A DNA stretch of 64,000 nucleotides from Microvirga puerhi (GCF_020089865.1 NZ_JAIRBM010000003.1:124001-188000); one strand, 5' to 3'; shown: positions 25,001 through 34,473, counted from the first letter of the stretch. A program made the numbers and translations. The notes: generated by a model from the sequence alone, not told the origin.

Positions 25001-26011
25001 TCACGCCACACCGAGCAGGCGGATGAGGCCGATGCTGATGCCGAGGAGGACGAGGAGCGACAGGCTCACGGCCAGCGTCACCCGTCCGCCGACACGTCCG
25101 AGGACGCGCAGGTCGACGCCGAGCCCGAGGGCGGCCATCGACACGATGGTGAGCGCCGTCGCCACCGGCAGCACGGCTTTGAGTGCCATGTCGGGGATCG
25201 CACCGGCCGAGCGCAGGGCCGCAAGCGCCAGGAATCCGATGATGAACCAGGGCACGAGCCGCTTGAACGACAGGTTGGTGCTGCCGGAGCGCGTGCCGGC
25301 GAAGATCGACAGCAGAATGACGACCGGTCCCAGCATCAGGACGCGCACCAGCTTCACGAGGGTGCCGAGCTGGGTGCTCACCATGCCCACCGGCATCGTG
25401 GCGGCGAGAACCTGCGGCACCGCATAAACGGTGAGGCCGGCGAGAACGCCATATTGCGTCTCGGAGAGATGCAAGAGCGGGACAAGAAGCGGCAGCGACA
25501 GCACGACGATCACGCCGAGGATCGCCGTGAAGGCGATGGAGGAAGCGACATCCTCGCTCTTGGCGTCGATGACGGGCGCCACCGCGGCGATGGCCGAGTT
25601 GCCGCAGATGGAATTGCCGCAGGCCACCAGGACGCCCATGCGCCAGGGCAGGCCGAGCAGCCGGCACAGGCCGAAGCTCGCGGCAATCGCCGCAAAGACC
25701 ACGACGGCGATGCCGAGGATCAGGCCGGAGCCAGCCTGGGCCACCGCCTGGAAGCTGATCGAGGCGCCGAGCAGCATCACGGCGATCTCCAGGAGCATCT
25801 TGCCGCTGAACACGATGCCGGGAAGAAAACGCTGGCTCGGGGTCCAGGCCGTCCTGACGGCGGTCCCGAGGAGGATCGCGAGGACGAGCGCCTCGATCCA
25901 GGCGCGCCCGGTCCAATGTTCCTCGACCAGTTGCAGGCCGAAGGCGGCAAGGGCGATTCCTGCACAAAGGATCACACCCGGTCCGTTACGCATCCATGCC
26001 TTGGCCGTCAT
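25001..26011 (-). CDS. YeiH family putative sulfate/anion exporter
   Basis: A 336-residue membrane protein with about ten hydrophobic helices, of the conserved YeiH / PSE family. GLFILSV-like regions and FSGKMLLEIAVMLLGASI, GTRSGSTNLSFKRLVPWFIIGFLAL are characteristic. Start ATG 26011 is chosen because GAGAGG lies just upstream; a start at 26032 is possible. Divergent from a LysR regulator, the arrangement known for yeiH-yeiE. Substrate is not proven for most members. Confidence 0.88.
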   Translation of the reverse strand: MTAKAWMRNGPGVILCAGIALAAFGLQLVEEHWTGRAWIEALVLAILLGTAVRTAWTPSQRFLPGIVFSGKMLLEIAVMLLGASISFQAVAQAGSGLILGIAVVVFAAIAASFGLCRLLGLPWRMGVLVACGNSICGNSAIAAVAPVIDAKSEDVASSIAFTAILGVIVVLSLPLLVPLLHLSETQYGVLAGLTVYAVPQVLAATMPVGMVSTQLGTLVKLVRVLMLGPVVILLSIFAGTRSGSTNLSFKRLVPWFIIGFLALAALRSAGAIPDMALKAVLPVATALTIVSMAALGLGVDLRVLGRVGGRVTLAVSLSLLVLLGISIGLIRLLGVA

Positions 26012-26059
26012 CGCAGAACCTCTCGCGAACAATTGCGATTGTCCTGACGCCGGAAGCGA

Positions 26060-26106
26060 TATAACTCAAATATATCTTTCTCATTGAACTATGCATTTAA
26101 GTTATA
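26060..26106. promoter_or_regulatory. Candidate LysR operator between yeiH-like and LysR genes
   Basis: TATAACT at 26060-26066 and AGTTATA at 26100-26106 are perfect inverted 7-mers flanking an AT-rich 33-base spacer in an otherwise GC-rich region, within the 98-base divergent gap. The interior AT tracts could supply the -10 elements. LysR regulators usually bind such AT-rich dyads at divergent promoters. The sites are predicted by eye only. Confidence 0.5.
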
Positions 26107-26109
26107 GGA

Positions 26110-27003
26110 ATGAATCTTCATCTGCTTCGCCTGTTCGATGCAGTGGCCCGCCACCAGAGTTTTTCCCGCGCGGCGGAGGCATTGCATGTCAGTCAGCCGG
26201 CCGTCTCGAAGGGCGTGCGTGAGCTCGAAGCGCAGCTCGGCAGTCCACTCCTCGAGCGCGGTCCGGGCGGCGTCCGCCCCACCGAAGCCGGGCTGCTTCT
26301 CTTAAGTCATGCCCGCACCGTCTTTTCCGCCGAACAGGCGGCTGAGGAGGCGCTCGACGCCTTGCGCGGCCTGCGGCGCGGAACGTTGCGCATCGGCGCT
26401 TCGACCACCATCGCGACCCATTTCCTGCCGCCTCTGCTCGGCGCCTTCCACCGGGCCAATCCCGAGGTGGACTTACGTCTCACGAGCGCGAACACGGTGA
26501 CGATCGCCGGGCTTCTGACGCAGCGCGAACTCGACGTGGCGATGGTGGAGGGGCCGCTCGATTCCGGAGAGATCATCGTCCAGCCCTGGCGCGAGGACGA
26601 GCTGGTCTTCATCGCTGCCGCGACCCATCCGCTCGCGTCCCGGGCGGCTCCGCTTCCGCTCGACGCATTGGCGGACGAAACCATCGTGCTGCGCGAGCCC
26701 GGCTCCGGGACCCGCGATATCGCTCAGAGCGCCCTTGCGCGCGCCGGCTTCATACCCCGCCGGATCTTCGAAGTCAGCGGCAACGAGGTCATCGCCCGGA
26801 TCGTGGCCTCCGGGCTCGGCATCGGCATCGTGTCGTCCGTGGTGGTCGCCGATCAGGTGGCGCTCGGGCGGCTGAAACAGCTTTCCATTTCAGGAGTGAT
26901 CCTACGGCGCTCCCTAACGCGGCTGATCCTGCCCAACCGGCAGCCGAGCCCGGCAACGCTCGCCTTCGACAGGCTGCTCGACCGGGCCTCCATCGCGCCT
27001 TAG
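26110..27003 (+). CDS. LysR-family transcriptional regulator
   Basis: A 297-residue regulator: N-terminal helix-turn-helix (FSRAAEALHVSQPAVSKGVRELE, residues ~17-39), then a C-terminal co-inducer domain. It is divergent from the yeiH-like gene and presumably controls it (inference from arrangement). Its stop overlaps the end of the phosphatase-like gene by four bases on the opposite strand. Confidence 0.92.
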   Translation: MNLHLLRLFDAVARHQSFSRAAEALHVSQPAVSKGVRELEAQLGSPLLERGPGGVRPTEAGLLLLSHARTVFSAEQAAEEALDALRGLRRGTLRIGASTTIATHFLPPLLGAFHRANPEVDLRLTSANTVTIAGLLTQRELDVAMVEGPLDSGEIIVQPWREDELVFIAAATHPLASRAAPLPLDALADETIVLREPGSGTRDIAQSALARAGFIPRRIFEVSGNEVIARIVASGLGIGIVSSVVVADQVALGRLKQLSISGVILRRSLTRLILPNRQPSPATLAFDRLLDRASIAP

Positions 27004-27587
27004 GCCGCCTGGTAATCCTCGATCGTCCGCCAGTCCTGCTGGAGGGCGAGGGGGTTGCGTGAGGTCACCAGAAAACACCCGCCGCCGGGATGGGACGGAC
27101 GGCTCCCCTTGCCGATCTCGAGCTTCTGCAGATGGTCCGTGAGCAGGCTGCCGACGCCGCCGTGGGAGACGATGACGATGTCGCCGGAAGTCTCATCGGC
27201 TGCGGCGCGGTGCACCGCCTTCACGATGCGGGTCTGGGCATCGACGGCCCGTTCCCATCCGCGGATGCTTTCATGGGGGCGGCCGAAGAATTCCGCGACC
27301 ACCTCCCAGAATTCCGGCGGCGCGATGTATCCGGTGGCCGAGCGGTCGTTCTCGCCGAGGTCCGGATCGACCACGATCGGTAGGCCGAGCCGGCTCGCGA
27401 GAATCTCCGCGCCGTCCCGCGCCTTGCGTTCGGCGCTGGCATAGATGGCGGAGATGTTTCGCCCCGCGACGGCCTGCGCGAAGTTCTCCATGCGGGCGCG
27501 CCCGACGCCGGACAGGGGCCAGTCGGGGACCGGCACCTGCGGATCGATGACCACTTCGGGATGGGTGACGAAGATGAGCGACGGCAT
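27000..27587 (-). CDS. Histidine-phosphatase superfamily protein with altered RHG motif
   Basis: About 195 residues. The fold is recognisable: PLSGVGRARMENFAQAV, IYASAERKARDGAEILA and the second-His motif VSHGGVGSLL. The first motif, normally L-x-R-H-G, reads FVTHPEV: the His is kept (His9), but Arg and Gly are absent. The gene may be inactive as a phosphatase or act on an unusual substrate. A start at 27638 (17 extra residues) is possible. It follows the thpR gene on the same strand. Confidence 0.8.
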   Translation of the reverse strand: MPSLIFVTHPEVVIDPQVPVPDWPLSGVGRARMENFAQAVAGRNISAIYASAERKARDGAEILASRLGLPIVVDPDLGENDRSATGYIAPPEFWEVVAEFFGRPHESIRGWERAVDAQTRIVKAVHRAAADETSGDIVIVSHGGVGSLLTDHLQKLEIGKGSRPSHPGGGCFLVTSRNPLALQQDWRTIEDYQAA

Positions 27588-27654
27588 GGGCGACACATAG
27601 CCGAGCTTGCGTGTCTCGTCGATGACGCTTCCGGTCATGGGCGATGGGTGTCTC

Positions 27655-28191
27655 TTACTCGAGCGGATAGGCGGCTTCGACCACGTATGGTCCGCCGCCG
27701 ACGGAATCCCGGGAGGAGAAGAGCACGAAGCGCGGTGCCGTGAAGGTGAGCTTCTGGAAAGGCGCGCGTGCCGCGAAATAATCGGCCACGGCCAGGGCCG
27801 AAGCATCGCGCAGGCGGGCCAAGGTCACGTGCGGGGTGAACTTGCGCTTTTCGGGGGGAAGCCCGACGCGGCGGACCAGACGCTCCTGTTCGGATTGCAG
27901 GTCGCTCAGCGCCTCGGTCGCGGTGGCGCGGGCGAAGACGGCGCGCGGACGTCCGCCGCCGAAACTGTCGAGGCCCTCGATGGTCACGGTGATCGGATCA
28001 CGCTGACGCCTTTCGCCGAGGACGGAGAATAGATCCTGGGCGGTCCGGTCGTCCACGTCGCCGATGAAGCGAAGGGTGATGTGATAATTCTCGGGATCGA
28101 TCCAGCGCGCGCCCGGCAGGCCGCCGCGATAGGTGGAGAGGGTCCGGCCGATCTCGGGAGGAATTTCGAGGCCGGTGAACAGACGGGGCAT
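27655..28191 (-). CDS. thpR: RNA 2',3'-cyclic phosphodiesterase
   Basis: A 178-residue 2H-phosphoesterase. The two H-x-T motifs are present: HITLRFIG (near residue 37) and HVTLARL (near residue 124). In the family the enzyme opens 2',3'-cyclic phosphates of RNA ends, originally described as a 2'-5' RNA ligase. The start at 28191 gives MPRLFTGLEIP, the normal N-terminus; an upstream in-frame start is not supported. It precedes the histidine-phosphatase-like gene on the same strand. Confidence 0.9.
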   Translation of the reverse strand: MPRLFTGLEIPPEIGRTLSTYRGGLPGARWIDPENYHITLRFIGDVDDRTAQDLFSVLGERRQRDPITVTIEGLDSFGGGRPRAVFARATATEALSDLQSEQERLVRRVGLPPEKRKFTPHVTLARLRDASALAVADYFAARAPFQKLTFTAPRFVLFSSRDSVGGGPYVVEAAYPLE

Positions 28192-28300
28192 GGCGGCCTC
28201 CCGAACCGGGAAGAAGAGAGCAGGGCCGGGGCAGCGTGGCCGCCCCGGCAAAGATCAGAATCAGACGATTAAAGGCCTGGTTGGTTCCGGATCCGCACCC

Positions 28301-29347
28301 TCATGGGCACGGATTGCAGTGGTCGAGATGGATCGCGTCGATGCGCTGCTCCAGCTCCGGCGTGATCGTCACGTCGATGGAGGCGATGTCCGTCTTCAGC
28401 TGCTCCATGGAGGTCGCGCCGATGATGTTCGACGTCACGAACGGGCGGGAATTCACGAAGGCCAGAGCCATCTGCGCGGGATCGAGGCCGAATTCCTTGG
28501 CGAGCGCGATGTACCTGCGGATCGCCGGTTCCGCACCGGGCGTCTCGTAGCGCTGTCCGCGCTGGAAGAGCGTGGTGCGGGTGCCGGCCGGGCGGGCACC
28601 ATCGAGATACTTGCCGGTGAGATAGCCCTGGGCGAGCGGCGAATAGGCGAGCAGGCTGACGGTCTCGCGCAGGCTCACCTCGGCGAGTGCCACCTCATAG
28701 GTGCGGTTGAGGAGATTGTATGCGTTCTGGATCGACTGTGCTCGCGGCAGGTTCGGATTTGCCTCCGCGGCCTTGAGGAAGGTCATCGTGCCCCAGGCGC
28801 TCTCGTTCGACAGGCCGAAATGACGGATCTTTCCGGCTTTCACCAGGTCGCCCATGATCTCCACGGTTTCCGCGATCGGGTGCGACGCGCCTTCCTGGTG
28901 ACGGTAGATGGTGGGATTCGATCCCCACTGCATCGGGCGGTCCGGATAATGGATCTGGTAGAGGTCGATATAGTCGGTGCCGAGACGCTTCAGGCTCTTG
29001 TTCACCGCTTCTTCCATCTGGGCCCGCGAAAGCTCCGTCGGCGATCCGTCGTCCCGGAACCAAGTGTTGGCGGAGCGTCCGACGATTTTCGTGGCCAGGA
29101 TGACCTTGTCGCGGCTGCCGCGGGACTTGAACCAGGAGCCGATGATGCGTTCCGTCGATCCTTGCGTCTCCGGCTTGGGTGGGATCGAATAGAGTTCAGC
29201 GGTGTCGAAGAAGTTGATGCCGTGGTCGACGGCATAGTCCATCTGGGCGTGGCCTTCGGCCTCTGTGTTCTGCTGGCCCCAGGTCATGGTGCCGAGGCAG
29301 ATGAGGCTGACATCGAGGTCCGTGCGACCGAGGCGGCGATATTCCAT
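28301..29347 (-). CDS. Aldo/keto reductase (Tas/YhdN-type)
   Basis: A 348-residue TIM-barrel NADP-dependent reductase. Catalytic Asp and Tyr in GINFFDTAELYS, the Lys in KVILATKI, and the His in the DLYQIHYPDRP stretch are all in place. The N-terminal MEYRRLGRTDLDVSLICLG is characteristic of the AKR11/Tas group. Substrate unknown. Terminal stop lies 109 bases from the thpR start. Confidence 0.92.
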   Translation of the reverse strand: MEYRRLGRTDLDVSLICLGTMTWGQQNTEAEGHAQMDYAVDHGINFFDTAELYSIPPKPETQGSTERIIGSWFKSRGSRDKVILATKIVGRSANTWFRDDGSPTELSRAQMEEAVNKSLKRLGTDYIDLYQIHYPDRPMQWGSNPTIYRHQEGASHPIAETVEIMGDLVKAGKIRHFGLSNESAWGTMTFLKAAEANPNLPRAQSIQNAYNLLNRTYEVALAEVSLRETVSLLAYSPLAQGYLTGKYLDGARPAGTRTTLFQRGQRYETPGAEPAIRRYIALAKEFGLDPAQMALAFVNSRPFVTSNIIGATSMEQLKTDIASIDVTITPELEQRIDAIHLDHCNPCP

Positions 29348-29409
29348 AAGACGAGGCTCCTCGCGGCAGGAGCTGCCGCGTTCAGGCAGGAAGAGGGCGC
29401 CGACGGACG

Positions 29410-30078
29410 TCAGCGCTGGGGGAGGGTGGCGAGAAACTTCTCGACGGTGGGCAGGATGCGCCCGACGATGATCTCGATCCCCTTGGCCGTGGGATGCAGG
29501 CCGTCTGGGAGATTGAGGCTGGTATCGCCGGCCACTCCGTCCAGGAAGAAGGGATAGAGCACAAGGCCGTGCTTCTCCGCAATGTCCTGATACAGCGAAT
29601 CGAACTTCTCGGCATATTCCGGGCCGAGATTGCGCGAGGCGAGCATGCCGACGAGCATCACCGGGATGTTGCGGGCCTGCAGCCGCTCCACGATGGTCTC
29701 AACGGCCTTGCGCGGAATCGCAGGGTCGAGGCCGCGCAGCATGTCGTTGGCGCCGAGTTCCACGATGACGCCATCCGTTCCATCGGGGATCGACCAGTCG
29801 AGCCGGTCGAGGCCGCCCGACGCCGTGTCGCCCGAGACGCCGGCATTGGCGACCTGCACGTTGTAGCCCTTGGCCTTCAGGGCCTGCTCGAGGACATTCG
29901 GGAAGGCGGCACCCTGTGGCAAGCCATAGCCGGCCGTCAGGCTGTCGCCGAGAGCGACGAGGCGGACAGGGTCCTTCTGCGGTGCGCCCTGGGCCCTCGC
30001 GGATCCGGGCGCAACGAGGGCGAGGGCGGCGGCACACGCAAAAATGATCGCCATGAGAGGGCCGAATTGGCGCTTCAT
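29410..30078 (-). CDS. SGNH-hydrolase arylesterase/thioesterase (TesA-like)
   Basis: A 222-residue periplasmic GDSL lipase/esterase. Signal peptide ends near residue 30 (SARAQG). Block I ALGDSLTAGYG with Ser46, the oxyanion GAND motif (ELGANDMLRG) and the catalytic LPDGLHP (Asp192, His195) are all present. The start is ATG 30078. In many bacteria this gene lies next to an ABC ATPase/FtsX permease pair as here, opposite in direction, and all three are often thought to act on lipid or lipoprotein substrates. Confidence 0.9.
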   Translation of the reverse strand: MKRQFGPLMAIIFACAAALALVAPGSARAQGAPQKDPVRLVALGDSLTAGYGLPQGAAFPNVLEQALKAKGYNVQVANAGVSGDTASGGLDRLDWSIPDGTDGVIVELGANDMLRGLDPAIPRKAVETIVERLQARNIPVMLVGMLASRNLGPEYAEKFDSLYQDIAEKHGLVLYPFFLDGVAGDTSLNLPDGLHPTAKGIEIIVGRILPTVEKFLATLPQR

Positions 30079-30177
30079 CGATAGGCTTCCCATATGGTTC
30101 GGACGACAAACGGATTGCGCCCGGCCTTGGCCGGGAGCGTTTCTCAAGAGTTTCTCCGAAAGATCGGGTGAGTGGGC

Positions 30178-30867
30178 ATGCAGGACAAGGCCATTGCGCT
30201 GCAGGATGTGGATCTGAGTCTGGGCCGCGGTGCTGCGCGGGTGCATATCCTGAAAGGCATTTCCCTCGATATCGGACAGGGCGAGGCGGTCGGCCTCGTC
30301 GGTCCCTCGGGTTCCGGAAAATCCACCCTGCTCATGACGATGGCGGGCCTCGAACAGCCCGATTCCGGCAAGATCCTCGTGGACGGGACGGACCTTGCAG
30401 CCCTCGACGAGGACGCGCTGGCGCGGTTTCGAGGCCGACGCATCGGCATCGTGTTCCAGTCCTTTCATCTCATTCCCACCATGACGGCGCTGGAGAACGT
30501 GGCGCTGCCGCTGGAACTTGCCGGCGAGGCTGACGCCTTCGCGCGAGCAGAGGCAGAGCTCGAGGCCGTAGGTCTCGGGCACCGTTTCCATCACTATCCG
30601 GCCCAGCTCTCGGGCGGTGAGCAGCAGCGGGTGGCGATCGCCCGGGCCATCGTGTCCAATCCCGCGATCCTGGTGGCCGACGAGCCGACGGGGAATCTCG
30701 ACGAAGCGACCGGCCAGGCGATCATCGAATTGCTCTTCGCCCTCAAGCGCGGCCGGGGCGCGACGCTGGTCCTCGTCACGCACGACCTCAATCTCGCCAG
30801 GCTCTGCGATAGAACCGTGCGCCTGCGCTCGGGCCGCATCGATACCGATGCGGTCGTGACGGCCTGA
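30178..30867 (+). CDS. ABC transporter ATPase (YbbA/LolD-like)
   Basis: A 229-residue ATPase: Walker [10 protein letters not shown] near residue 43, signature [14 protein letters not shown], Walker B ILVADEPTGNLD, all intact. The DEPTGNLD form is typical of MacB/LolD/YbbA-type mechanotransmission ATPases. Start at ATG 30178 (GTG at 30172 is in frame). The next gene, 13 bases downstream, is its permease. Confidence 0.92.
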   Translation: MQDKAIALQDVDLSLGRGAARVHILKGISLDIGQGEAVGLVGPSGSGKSTLLMTMAGLEQPDSGKILVDGTDLAALDEDALARFRGRRIGIVFQSFHLIPTMTALENVALPLELAGEADAFARAEAELEAVGLGHRFHHYPAQLSGGEQQRVAIARAIVSNPAILVADEPTGNLDEATGQAIIELLFALKRGRGATLVLVTHDLNLARLCDRTVRLRSGRIDTDAVVTA

Positions 30868-30880
30868 AGGACAGCGCCCG

Positions 30881-33466
30881 ATGCACGGCACCCTCTCATC
30901 CCCGGCACGGAAGCCGCTTCAATCCGCCTTTCCGCCGCTCATTCTCCGCCTGGCCCTGCGCGAGCTGCGCGCCGGCCTGAAGGGCTTCGGGATTTTTCTT
31001 GCCTGTATCGCACTCGGCGTCGCGGCCATTGCCGGGGTGTCCTCCTTATCCCGCTCCCTGACGGAGGGCATTTCGAAGGAAGGGCGCCGGATCCTGGGCG
31101 GCGACATGGCCTTTTCCCTGCTCCAGCGGGAGGCGAACGAGGCCGAGCAGATCTATCTCGCATCGAAGGGCATGGTCGCGTCGGTCGCCACCATGCGGGC
31201 CATGGTCATCGCGGGGGACAAGGGTTCGGCCCTCGTCGAGCTGAAGGCGGTGGACCCATCCTATCCGACTGCCGGCACGCTCGAAACCGATCCTGCCATG
31301 ACGCCGGCCGATCTCTTCGCCGTCCGCGACGGGGCCTATGGAGCGGCGGTGGATACCGCTCTGCTGGCCCGCCTCGACCTGAAGGTCGGAGACCGGATCA
31401 AGGTGGGTGGCGCTACCATCGACCTGCGCGCGAGTCTCGTCTCCGAACCGGACAAGATCGCCAACGGAATCGGCTTCGGGCCGCGGCTCCTCGTCTCGCA
31501 GGAGGCTCTGAGGGCGACTGGCCTCGTCCAGCCCGGCAGCCTGGTGCGCTGGACCTATCGGGTGACCGTCCCGCCGGCCCAGTCGACGGAGGCGGGCCTT
31601 GCCGCGATCGAGGCGGATGCGAGCCGGGCCCTGCCCGAGGCCGGGTGGGATGTCCGCAACCGGCTCAATGCCGACCCGCGTTTTGCGCGCAACATCGAGC
31701 GCTTCACCCAGTTCCTGACCCTGGTCGGGCTCACGGCCCTTCTCGTCGGCGGTGTCGGCGTCGCCAATGCGGTGCGCGGCTTCATCGACCGCAAGCGGGC
31801 TTCCATCGCCACCTTGAAGAGCCTCGGCGCACCGGGTGGACAGGTCGTCGCGCTCTATCTCGTCCAGGTGCTGCTCATCGCCGCCGTCGGCATCCTGATC
31901 GGCCTTGTCGTCGGCGGGGCGCTGCCTTTCGTGGTGACCGGCCTCTTCGGCCATCTCCTTCCGATTCCGATCGAGCCGACCCTTGCCGGGACGGAGCTGG
32001 GCATCGCGCTGCTCTACGGGATCCTCACCGCCCTCGTCTTCGCCCTCATGCCGCTCGGGCGAGCCCACGACATTCCGGTCTCGGGCCTGTTTCGGGACCA
32101 GATCGAGCCGGAGCGGCGCTGGCCCCGCCGGCGCTACCTTCTGGCCCTCAGCCTCGCACTCGCCGCTCTTGTCGGGCTCGCCGTGATCGCTGCCTACGAC
32201 CGCCGCATCGCCCTGATGTTCGTCGGTGCCGCGGCCGCATCCTTCGTGCTGCTTCGCCTAGTGGCGGTCGGCATCATGGCGCTGGCCCGGCGACTGCCCC
32301 GGCCGCACAGGACCGCACCGCGGCTGGCGCTCGCCAATATCCATCGTCCCGGTGCGCTGACGCCGTCGCTGGTCCTGTCCCTCGGGCTTGGGATCACGCT
32401 GCTGGTGACCCTCGCGCTGATCGATTCCAATCTCACGCGCCAGCTGCGCCAGATGCTGCCCGAGCACGCCCCGAGCTTCTTCTTCCTCGACATTCCCAAC
32501 GCCCAGGCGGATGCCTTCGAGGGCTTCATCAGGCAGCAGGCGCCAGAGGCCGCGATGGAACGCGTCCCGATGATGCGCGGGCGGCTCGTGACCTTAAGGG
32601 GCGTGCCCGTGTCCGAGATCAAGGCGAACGAGGAGGTCTCCTGGGTCCTCGACGGCGACCGCGGCATCACCTACGCGAAGACTCCGCCGGAAGGCTCGCA
32701 ACTGATGGCCGGCTCCTGGTGGCCGGAGGATTATCGCGGCAAGCCCCTCGTCTCCTTCGACGCTAAGATCGCGGACGGTCTCGGCCTCAAGCTCGGCGAC
32801 GAGGTGACGGTCAACGTGCTCGGCCGCAACATCACCGCCACCATTGCGAACCTGCGGCAGGTGGAATGGCGCTCGCTCGGCATCAATTTCGTGATGGTGT
32901 TTTCTCCCAACACCTTCGCCGGAGCCCCGCACACGCATCTGGCGACTGTGACCTTCCCCAATGGCTCTGACGCGGCAACCGATGCCCGTCTGCTCCGCAG
33001 CGCCGCGCTGACCTATCCCATGGTGACGAGTGTACGCGTGAAGGATGCGCTCGAGGCGGTCAACGACGTGGTGTCTCAGCTCGTCACGGCGATCCGGGGC
33101 GCGAGCGGGATCGCGCTTCTGGCCAGCCTGCTGGTGCTCGCCGGCGCGCTCGCGGCCGGCCATAGGGCCAGACTCTATGACGCGGTAGTCCTGAAAACCC
33201 TAGGAGCCACCCGCGGACGGCTCGTCCTCGCCTATGCTCTGGAATACGGATTCTTGGGCGCCGCGACGGCAATCTTCGGTCTTTTAGCCGGGAGCTTGGC
33301 CGCCTACCTGATCACCACCCGTGTGATGAACTTAAGCTTTGTACCTGATCTTTCCGGCGCGCTCCTCGCATCTCTCCTCGCCGTTCTGGTAAGTGTATGT
33401 CTAGGGCTCCTGGGGACATGGCGGATCTTGAGTCAAAAGCCTGCACTATACTTGAGAGATCTTTAA
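30881..33466 (+). CDS. FtsX-like/MacB-type ABC permease (YbbP-like)
   Basis: An 861-residue membrane protein with two FtsX-type blocks: N-terminal helix around residues 25-45, large periplasmic domain, three helices near 270-400, further helices near 425-465 and 490-515, a second periplasmic domain, then three C-terminal helices near 740-850. This is the YbbP layout. With the preceding ATPase it forms a complex of unknown cargo; in related families such complexes move lipoproteins or drive envelope proteins. It starts at 30881, 13 bases after the ATPase stop. Confidence 0.9.
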   Translation: MHGTLSSPARKPLQSAFPPLILRLALRELRAGLKGFGIFLACIALGVAAIAGVSSLSRSLTEGISKEGRRILGGDMAFSLLQREANEAEQIYLASKGMVASVATMRAMVIAGDKGSALVELKAVDPSYPTAGTLETDPAMTPADLFAVRDGAYGAAVDTALLARLDLKVGDRIKVGGATIDLRASLVSEPDKIANGIGFGPRLLVSQEALRATGLVQPGSLVRWTYRVTVPPAQSTEAGLAAIEADASRALPEAGWDVRNRLNADPRFARNIERFTQFLTLVGLTALLVGGVGVANAVRGFIDRKRASIATLKSLGAPGGQVVALYLVQVLLIAAVGILIGLVVGGALPFVVTGLFGHLLPIPIEPTLAGTELGIALLYGILTALVFALMPLGRAHDIPVSGLFRDQIEPERRWPRRRYLLALSLALAALVGLAVIAAYDRRIALMFVGAAAASFVLLRLVAVGIMALARRLPRPHRTAPRLALANIHRPGALTPSLVLSLGLGITLLVTLALIDSNLTRQLRQMLPEHAPSFFFLDIPNAQADAFEGFIRQQAPEAAMERVPMMRGRLVTLRGVPVSEIKANEEVSWVLDGDRGITYAKTPPEGSQLMAGSWWPEDYRGKPLVSFDAKIADGLGLKLGDEVTVNVLGRNITATIANLRQVEWRSLGINFVMVFSPNTFAGAPHTHLATVTFPNGSDAATDARLLRSAALTYPMVTSVRVKDALEAVNDVVSQLVTAIRGASGIALLASLLVLAGALAAGHRARLYDAVVLKTLGATRGRLVLAYALEYGFLGAATAIFGLLAGSLAAYLITTRVMNLSFVPDLSGALLASLLAVLVSVCLGLLGTWRILSQKPALYLRDL

Positions 33467-33599
33467 CCGCCCGTGCTGGTATAAAAGTACGCTCCGAGAG
33501 GGCACGAGTGTAGCCTCGCGCTTTAAACTTCACTGTTCTTTATCACGAAGCGTTGAAGCTTGACCTTGCCTCTTGCAGAAGCAGAGGCGACCTCTCATA

Positions 33600-33690
33600 T
33601 TCTGGCTGTCGCCGAAAATCGCGGCGGCCGAGGGCTGACTTCCCAGCCTTTCGAGGGAACATCAACGGGACACCGTGAGAAAGGGCTCCG
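33600..33690 (+). ncRNA. Candidate structured 5' leader of the YbhL-family gene (ybhL-motif-like)
   Basis: The gap before the gene holds GGCTG-ACTTCC-CAGCC (33633-33648), and a longer-range CCTTT (33647-33651) / AAAGG (33680-33684) pairing whose 3' arm overlaps the likely ribosome-binding region just before the ATG at 33691. The overall position matches the known 'ybhL RNA motif' of Rhizobiales, described from comparative genomics ahead of ybhL. I could not align it to the Rfam model, so the identity is inference. Confidence 0.45.
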
Positions 33691-34473
33691 ATGCAACCGT
33701 ATGAGCAAAACCAATACGCCTCTGGCACCGGCTTTGCCCGGACGGCCGCACAGGTCGACCAAGGCCTGCGCGCCTTCATGCTCGGCGTCTACAACAACAT
33801 GATCCTGGGCCTTGCCATCTCGGCCCTGGTCGCGCTTGGCATCAACATGCTCGCCACCACGAGCGATCCGTCCATGGCTGCCGCCCGCATGGGCAGCATC
33901 TACGTGACCGAATTCGGTCGCCTGCTGTACGGCTCGCCGCTCAAGTGGGTCGTGGCGCTGGCGCCGCTGGCGTTCATCTTCCTCTTCTCGTTCCGCATGG
34001 ACCGCATGTCGGCAGCCGCGGCGCGCGGCACCTTCTTCGCCTTCGCTGCGGTGATGGGCGCTTCGCTCTCGACGCTGCTCATCGTTTATACGGGCGCGAG
34101 CGTCGTGCAGGTCTTCTTCATCACGGCAGCCGCCTTCGGCGCGCTGTCGCTGTGGGGCTACACCACGAGCCGCAGCCTGTCGGGCATCGGCTCGTTCCTG
34201 ATCATGGGCCTGGTTGGACTGATTCTCGCCTCGCTCGTGAACATGTTCCTCGCGTCGAGCGCGCTGCAGTTCGGCATCTCGATCATCGGCGTTCTGATCT
34301 TCGCGGGCCTCACCGCCTACGACACGCAGAAGCTGAAGGAGATGTATCTCTACGGCAATTACGACAGCGAGGCGGCTGCGAAAGTGTCGGTCTTCGGCGC
34401 ACTGCAGCTCTATCTGGACTTCATCAACATGTTCCAGTTCCTCCTGGCGCTGTTGGGCAACCGCAATAACTGA
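33691..34473 (+). CDS. Bax inhibitor-1/YccA (YbhL) family membrane protein
   Basis: A 260-residue protein with seven hydrophobic helices between residues ~30 and 255, typical of the BI-1/YccA family, ending with the conserved acidic/hydrophobic segment (TAYDTQKLKEMY ... LYLDFINMFQFLLALLG). YbhL-type proteins sit in the inner membrane; some BI-1 homologues act as pH-sensitive Ca2+ channels and YccA modulates FtsH, but the role here is not proven. It has its own leader and terminator. Confidence 0.9.
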   Translation: MQPYEQNQYASGTGFARTAAQVDQGLRAFMLGVYNNMILGLAISALVALGINMLATTSDPSMAAARMGSIYVTEFGRLLYGSPLKWVVALAPLAFIFLFSFRMDRMSAAAARGTFFAFAAVMGASLSTLLIVYTGASVVQVFFITAAAFGALSLWGYTTSRSLSGIGSFLIMGLVGLILASLVNMFLASSALQFGISIIGVLIFAGLTAYDTQKLKEMYLYGNYDSEAAAKVSVFGALQLYLDFINMFQFLLALLGNRNN

